9,007 nt of DNA. Source: an uncultured Clostridia bacterium (lineage in GTDB: Bacteria; Bacillota; Clostridia; Christensenellales; Borkfalkiaceae). Below the pieces are notes generated by a model. It made no database searches. It was given only the letters and a program-made list of their open reading frames with translations, and had not been told where the DNA came from. The stretch spans positions 1 through 9,007 of the forward strand of contig CATZIC010000072.1 in the NCBI GenBank assembly GCA_958419945.1, in the 5' to 3' direction. The translations under genes and the position numbers were made by a program. Positions 5,407 through 9,007 of the stretch are shown here, one piece after another (position 1 is the stretch's first letter; every line of letters begins with the position of its first letter).

Positions 5407-6414
5407 TTATTTTACCGTAATTACGTAATCTATGTAATGTGTAACCTGCGTGTTCGCCTTAATTATGGGCTTTTCAAAATCAGGTACGTTTATAGCGTTG
5501 GGGAAATATTGCGGTTCAAGGCAAAACGCCGTTTGCTTGTCATAAAAACTTTTTCCGTTTATTTTGTACATCATGTTTCCGCAATAAAACTGCACGCCGG
5601 GATAATCGGTGTACATATCGAGGGTAATGCCAGTTTTGCTTCCCACGCAGGTACCTATATGACTGTCGTTTAAAATAAAGTTATGGTCGAAACCGCCAGC
5701 GGATTTAACGTTCCGATCGTCGGAAAATATATCCGGTCCAATCGTTTTGGGCTTGGTGAAATCAAACGGAGTGCCTTTTACGTTTAGAACTTCGCCTGTT
5801 ACGACAAGATTTTCGTCCATCAAAGTAACTTTGTCTGCGTTGATATAAACAAGCGTATCGTAAATATCCCCGCTACCTTCACCGTTAAGATTAAAGTAGG
5901 CGTGATTAGTCGGATTAAACAGCGTGACATTATCGGATAACCCAAAAAACTTTATGGAAAGTTTGTTTTTATCAAGTTTAAATTCAACACTGAACTTCAG
6001 ATTAGCAGGAAATCCTTGATCTACGTCCGGACTAAACAAGGAAAGGCGCAAAGTATCCTCTATTATCTCGGCATCGAAAAACCTGTAATCATATGGATTA
6101 AATCCGCCGTGTAAAGTTGCGTTGCCTGCGTTTTTATCCAAATGATAAGTAACGCCGTTAAGTACGAAACTTGCATTTGCGATTCTATTTGCGACCCTAC
6201 CTATAGTGCCGCCCATATGAGCGTCCGCCTTAATATAGTCCTCGCAACTATTTGACGAGCAAACTATATCCTTTTTGCCGTTTGGTGTGTTAACTATAAA
6301 TCTTTGCAGTATTCCCCCGAAGTCGGTAATTCCGACTTCCAAGAATTCGTTTTTTAAAACGTAAAGGGTTGCGTTTTTTCCATTATATTCACCGAAATTT
6401 TCAGTTAAAATCAT
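5407..6414 (-). CDS. galM: Aldose 1-epimerase (galactose mutarotase)
   Basis: A 335-residue mutarotase that interconverts beta- and alpha-galactose, the form galactokinase needs. Family landmarks are GGTIGRVANRIANA (68-81), LHGG (101-104), the catalytic acid His171 in NPTNHAYFNLNG, GFDHNF (241-246) and the catalytic base Glu300 in FCLEPQYFPNAIN. Length is normal and no secretion signal is present, so it acts in the cytoplasm. It follows galK by 23 bases and abuts the PHP gene with one base between. The ribosome binding site (AAAGAG upstream of ATG) is modest. Whether it acts on galactose, glucose or both cannot be read directly, but its place behind galE and galK supports galactose. Confidence 0.93.
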   Translation of the reverse strand: MILTENFGEYNGKNATLYVLKNEFLEVGITDFGGILQRFIVNTPNGKKDIVCSSNSCEDYIKADAHMGGTIGRVANRIANASFVLNGVTYHLDKNAGNATLHGGFNPYDYRFFDAEIIEDTLRLSLFSPDVDQGFPANLKFSVEFKLDKNKLSIKFFGLSDNVTLFNPTNHAYFNLNGEGSGDIYDTLVYINADKVTLMDENLVVTGEVLNVKGTPFDFTKPKTIGPDIFSDDRNVKSAGGFDHNFILNDSHIGTCVGSKTGITLDMYTDYPGVQFYCGNMMYKINGKSFYDKQTAFCLEPQYFPNAINVPDFEKPIIKANTQVTHYIDYVITVK

Positions 6415-6437
6415 ACTTTTTCACTCTTTGAAATTTT

Positions 6438-7562
6438 TTATAATTCTTCGATAGTTATTCCGTCGTCGATAAAAGCGTCGTAAAATGATGGCTTATATCC
6501 TATTATACTTCCGTATTTTTCGGAAACCGTCTTTTTAAATTCTTCGGTATGTGCGGACTTAACTATTGCAATGGTGCAACCGCCGAATCCTGCGCCTATC
6601 ATTCTTGCGCCAAGGCAGTATTCGGACTTAGTTTCCGCTTCCTGCAAACTGTCAAGTTCCTTGCCCGTTACTTCGTACAAATCCCTTAAAGATGCGTGCG
6701 ACTGGTTAAGAAGCCGACCGAGCTTACTTAAATCACCGGAAATCATAGCCTCTTTTGCCATATTAACCCTTTCGCACTCGTAAACAACGTGTTTTGCTCT
6801 ATCTAAAACTTTACCGCTTAATAAATAACTGCCCTTTTCAAAATCATCTACCGACAGATCGGCAAGGCAGGAAATATCAAACTTCGTCTTCAAAATTTCA
6901 AGTGCGGTTTCCGTTTCGGAGCGTCTTTCGTTATACTTGCTCTCTATAAGATTATGCGGCTTGTTGCAATTAGCTATCACCAAAGTATAATCTTTCAAAT
7001 TTATAGGAACGTATTCACATTTTAAAGACTTACAATCAAGTATCATTGCGTTTTCAAACTTACCGCAAGCGGAGGCATATTGGTCCATTATTCCGCAATT
7101 AACTCCGGCATACTCCCTTTCGGCTTTCTGTGCAAGTAAAGCAATTTCGGGATTAGACAAACTCTGCCCGCTTATCTTTAGTAATGCAGCAATCGTCGAT
7201 ACTTCTATAGCTGCGGAAGAAGATAATCCACTACCGAAAGGAACGCTGCAATCCTGCAGCATATCGCACCCTACTATTTTGTACCCTGCCTGCTGTAAAA
7301 CGTAGGCGGAGCCTGCCTGATAGTTGCCGTACTTTAACGATTTGTACTCACCGAGTCTATTGATATCCAAAGTAACTTTATCGGTTAAAGTGGTCCATGA
7401 AAGGTTGATTTTGTCCGTTCCGTTGGGGCGGATATATACCTTATTTTTAAGTGAAATTGCCGCAGGAAAAACCTTACCTCCGCAGTAGTCAACGTGTTCG
7501 CCGATAATGTTAATTCTTCCCGAAGCGCTTACAATATATTGATAATTCGTTAAATCAATCAT
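6438..7562 (-). CDS. galK: Galactokinase
   Basis: A 374-residue GHMP-family kinase that phosphorylates alpha-galactose to galactose 1-phosphate with ATP. The galactokinase signature is GRINIIGEHVDYCGG (15-29), the phosphate-binding loop is PFGSGLSSSAA (about 108-118), the catalytic aspartate lies in CGIMDQYASACG (about 156-167), and the third GHMP motif is GARMIGAGFGGC near the C-terminus. An in-frame GTG at 7595 would add 11 residues, but it lies inside the 3' arm of the hairpin at 7583-7619 and lacks a ribosome binding site. I therefore choose the ATG at 7562, which has GGTG five bases upstream and gives a normal short N-terminus. galT, whose product uses galactose 1-phosphate, is not found in this window. 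Confidence 0.95.
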   Translation of the reverse strand: MIDLTNYQYIVSASGRINIIGEHVDYCGGKVFPAAISLKNKVYIRPNGTDKINLSWTTLTDKVTLDINRLGEYKSLKYGNYQAGSAYVLQQAGYKIVGCDMLQDCSVPFGSGLSSSAAIEVSTIAALLKISGQSLSNPEIALLAQKAEREYAGVNCGIMDQYASACGKFENAMILDCKSLKCEYVPINLKDYTLVIANCNKPHNLIESKYNERRSETETALEILKTKFDISCLADLSVDDFEKGSYLLSGKVLDRAKHVVYECERVNMAKEAMISGDLSKLGRLLNQSHASLRDLYEVTGKELDSLQEAETKSEYCLGARMIGAGFGGCTIAIVKSAHTEEFKKTVSEKYGSIIGYKPSFYDAFIDDGITIEEL

Positions 7563-7582
7563 AATTACACCGAACGTAATAA

Positions 7583-7619
7583 TTTTTAAAATCACGCTGA
7601 AAATGCGTGATTTTAAAAA
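7583..7619. repeat. Perfect 15-bp hairpin between galE and galK
   Basis: Arms TTTTTAAAATCACGC (7583-7597) and GCGTGATTTTAAAAA (7605-7619) are perfect inverted repeats around a seven-base loop. In the gal transcript it lies 17 bases after the galE stop and ends 20 bases before the galK ATG. The GC-rich part is near the loop and is followed by U4 then A5, so it can act as a leaky terminator. Other options are an RNA-processing or mRNA-protecting stem that sets galE expression apart from galK. It is nearly symmetric in both directions. Confidence 0.8.
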
Positions 7620-7636
7620 CTTTTATAAATTTGAGA

Positions 7637-8650
7637 TTAGTTTTTATATCCGTTGGGATTATTACTTTGCCACTTCCACATTGACCTGCACATATCGTCA
7701 AGTCCAAGTTCTGCTTTCCAATCTAATTCTTTATACGCTTTATCGCAATTTGCATAGGACGTAGCAATATCACCTGCACGGCGAGGTTTAATGCTGTACG
7801 GTAAATCCCTTCCGCAGGCTTTTGAAAAGGCTTTAATAACGTCGAGTACGGAATACCCTACACCGGTACCGAGGTTATACACGTAAACGCCCGCCTTAGT
7901 TATTTTTTCAATAGCGCAAACATGTCCTTTTGCAAGGTCTACAACGTGAATATAGTCCCTTACGCCTGTGCCGTCCGGTGTGTCGTAATCATTACCGAAA
8001 ACCCCTACTTCCTTATATTTTCCGATAGCAACTTTAGCAACGTAAGGGGCAAGATTATTGGGGATTCCTTGCGGATCTTCGCCGATAAGTCCACTTTCGT
8101 GTGCACCTATCGGGTTAAAATATCTAAGCAGTGTTACCGTCCAGGAATTATCCGAAAGGTACAAATCCGAAAGGATTCTTTCTTGAATAAGTTTACTTGT
8201 TCCATACGGGTTTGTGGTTCCGCCGACTTTGCAGTTTTCCGTCAAAGGAAGCACTTCAGGCGTGCCGTAAACGGTTGCCGAAGATGAAAATACAATATTT
8301 TTACATCCGTGGGCTTTCATGGTTTCCACAAGCACGATTGTACTATACAGGTTGTTGTCGTAATACTCGATAGGCTTTTCGCAACTTTCCCCTACGGCCT
8401 TTAAACCCGCAAAATGAATAACAGCGTCGATTTTATTTTCCGTAAAAATCTTATCCATTAAAATGCGATCCCTTACGTCCCCCACGTACAACTTTAACGT
8501 TTTACCTGTGATTTTTTCTATTCTTTTAATACATTCTTCGGAAGAATTGGAAAAGTTATCAATAACGATAACGTCAAAGTTTTTATTTAATAATTCCACA
8601 CAGGTATGCGAGCCGATGTATCCAGCACCGCCGGTTACAAGAATTGTCAT
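7637..8650 (-). CDS. galE: UDP-glucose 4-epimerase
   Basis: A 337-residue short-chain dehydrogenase/reductase-fold epimerase that interconverts UDP-galactose and UDP-glucose with bound NAD. Seen: the Rossmann motif GGAGYIGSH (7-15), GDVRD (57-61), HFAGLKAVGES (79-89), catalytic Ser124 in FSSSATVYG, and Tyr149/Lys153 in NPYGTSK. These numbers match E. coli GalE exactly, and RYFNPIGAH (176-184) and RRAGDIA (290-296) also fit. Ser298 lies where E. coli has the bulky gate residue Tyr299; small residues there in other epimerases allow UDP-N-acetyl sugars, so this enzyme may also make UDP-GalNAc. It has a strong AGGAGG site four bases before ATG and is first in its unit, about 30 bases behind a sigma-A promoter. 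Besides galactose use it would supply UDP-galactose for surface polysaccharide. Confidence 0.96.
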   Translation of the reverse strand: MTILVTGGAGYIGSHTCVELLNKNFDVIVIDNFSNSSEECIKRIEKITGKTLKLYVGDVRDRILMDKIFTENKIDAVIHFAGLKAVGESCEKPIEYYDNNLYSTIVLVETMKAHGCKNIVFSSSATVYGTPEVLPLTENCKVGGTTNPYGTSKLIQERILSDLYLSDNSWTVTLLRYFNPIGAHESGLIGEDPQGIPNNLAPYVAKVAIGKYKEVGVFGNDYDTPDGTGVRDYIHVVDLAKGHVCAIEKITKAGVYVYNLGTGVGYSVLDVIKAFSKACGRDLPYSIKPRRAGDIATSYANCDKAYKELDWKAELGLDDMCRSMWKWQSNNPNGYKN

Positions 8651-8684
8651 ACAGCCTCCTAAATCATTATAACAATTTTATAAG

Positions 8685-8713
8685 ATTATATCACATTGAT
8701 TTTTCTTTGTAAA
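8685..8713 (-). promoter_or_regulatory. Sigma-A promoter for the gal unit
   Basis: Minus strand: TTTACA (8708-8713), a 17-base spacer, then TATAAT (8685-8690) preceded by TGA, an extended -10 pattern. The predicted start is near 8678, about 28 bases before the galE ATG. A second TATAAT at 8666-8671 lacks a fitting -35 box and is probably not a separate promoter. Confidence 0.75.
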
Positions 8714-8737
8714 GTTAAAGTAAATCCTTACAAAGAA
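8703..8737. promoter_or_regulatory. Inverted repeat over the gal -35 box, possible operator
   Basis: TTCTTTGTAA (8703-8712) and TTACAAAGAA (8728-8737) are perfect 10-bp inverted repeats with a 15-base spacer; the first arm covers nearly all of the -35 box. Arm centres are 25 bp apart. Such placement suits a repressor or activator controlling gal expression. It is not the contiguous LacI/GalR-type palindrome, so the regulator family is open. Confidence 0.5.
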
Positions 8738-8822
8738 TACTTTATATTTACGCCGTATTTTTATTTTTTGTAAACGACTGTAATTTCCATGGTACAAAAA
8801 ACAACAATTAAGTGAAGAGTAC

Positions 8823-8862
8823 AAAAAAACTGCGGAGTTCTTCTGAACTACGCAGTTTTTTT
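8823..8862 (-). terminator. Intrinsic terminator after the tRNA pair
   Basis: Arms at 8823-8840 and 8845-8862 pair over 18 positions with one mismatch (8835/8850) around the loop TTCT. The core is ACTGCG/CGCAGT, and the transcript ends in a run of seven U. It begins right at the tRNA-Cys 3' end and so terminates the tRNA transcript. A-runs on the other side make it potentially bidirectional. Confidence 0.93.
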
Positions 8863-8936
8863 GGAGGTACCACCCGGATTTGAACCGGGGCGTAAAGGTT
8901 TTGCAGACCTTTGCCTTACCGCTTGGCTATGGTACC
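8862..8936 (-). tRNA. tRNA-Cys (anticodon GCA), CCA encoded
   Basis: Acceptor stem GGTACCA pairs fully with TGGTACC, followed by discriminator T and an encoded CCA (8862-8864). The D-arm has GCCAAGCGGTAAGGC, the anticodon stem AAGGT/ACCTT encloses loop CTGCAAA with GCA at 8902-8904, and the T-arm CCGGTTCAAATCCGG is intact. The discriminator U is the standard cysteine identity base. It lies 23 bases behind tRNA-Gly, probably in one transcript. Confidence 0.97.
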
Positions 8937-8959
8937 GTAAGGCAAATTGTAAAAAAAAA

Positions 8960-9007
8960 TGGAGCGGGAAACGAGATTCGAACTCGCGACATTTGCCTTG
9001 GCAAGGC
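8960..9007 (-). tRNA. tRNA-Gly (anticodon GCC), 5' part cut by window edge
   Basis: The visible 3' portion contains anticodon loop TTGCCAA (GCC at 9000-9002), the 3' anticodon strand GGCAA, T-arm CGAGTTCGAATCTCG, acceptor strand TTCCCGC, discriminator T and encoded CCA (8960-8962). The acceptor 5' strand, the D-arm and part of the anticodon stem lie beyond the window. The acceptor sequence agrees with bacterial tRNA-Gly(GCC). Confidence 0.93.

Noticed and set aside
8765..8785. LacI/GalR-type operator upstream of galE (TGTAAACG half-site)
   Set aside because: Only one half matches; the other half (ACTGTAA) is in the wrong orientation for a palindrome.

Overview
The window reads as chromosomal DNA from a low-GC, Gram-positive-type anaerobe, probably an uncultured Clostridia or related gut Firmicute. 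The reasons are the AT-rich intergenic DNA, strong Shine-Dalgarno sites (AGGAGG, GAGGT, AAGGTGG), near-consensus sigma-A promoters, a class I iron-sulfur hydratase and a 3-methylaspartate ammonia-lyase typical of glutamate-fermenting clostridia. The lineage call is inference. All recognised genes lie on the minus strand, so transcription runs from high to low coordinates.

Right end (about 8823-9007): a tRNA-Gly(GCC) cut by the window edge and a complete tRNA-Cys(GCA), closed by a strong intrinsic terminator. Next (4607-8713) is a galactose unit: a promoter with a 10-bp inverted repeat over its -35 box, then galE, a perfect 15-bp hairpin, galK, galM, a PHP-domain phosphoesterase gene touching galM, and a terminator. 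It covers mutarotation, phosphorylation and UDP-sugar epimerisation, but galT is absent.

A second unit (265-4527) starts at a TTGATA-N17-TATAAT promoter: methylaspartate ammonia-lyase, glutamate racemase-type murI, the alpha subunit of a two-subunit class I fumarase-type hydratase, a GNAT acetyltransferase, and the beta subunit. With the ammonia-lyase making mesaconate, the hydratase may be a mesaconase rather than a housekeeping fumarase. The window would then hold part of the methylaspartate route of glutamate fermentation; glutamate mutase and citramalate lyase are not present.

Left end (1-264): no gene, but a dense control region. It has an AT palindrome and A-tracts, a TTGACT-N17-TATTAT promoter on the minus strand, and downstream of it six TAAGC/GCTTA pentamers in strictly alternating orientation at 10-12 bp spacing, ending near a plausible ribosome binding site for a gene just outside the window. 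This array is the least explained structure here. The rest is mainly ordinary metabolism with a few unusual arrangements.
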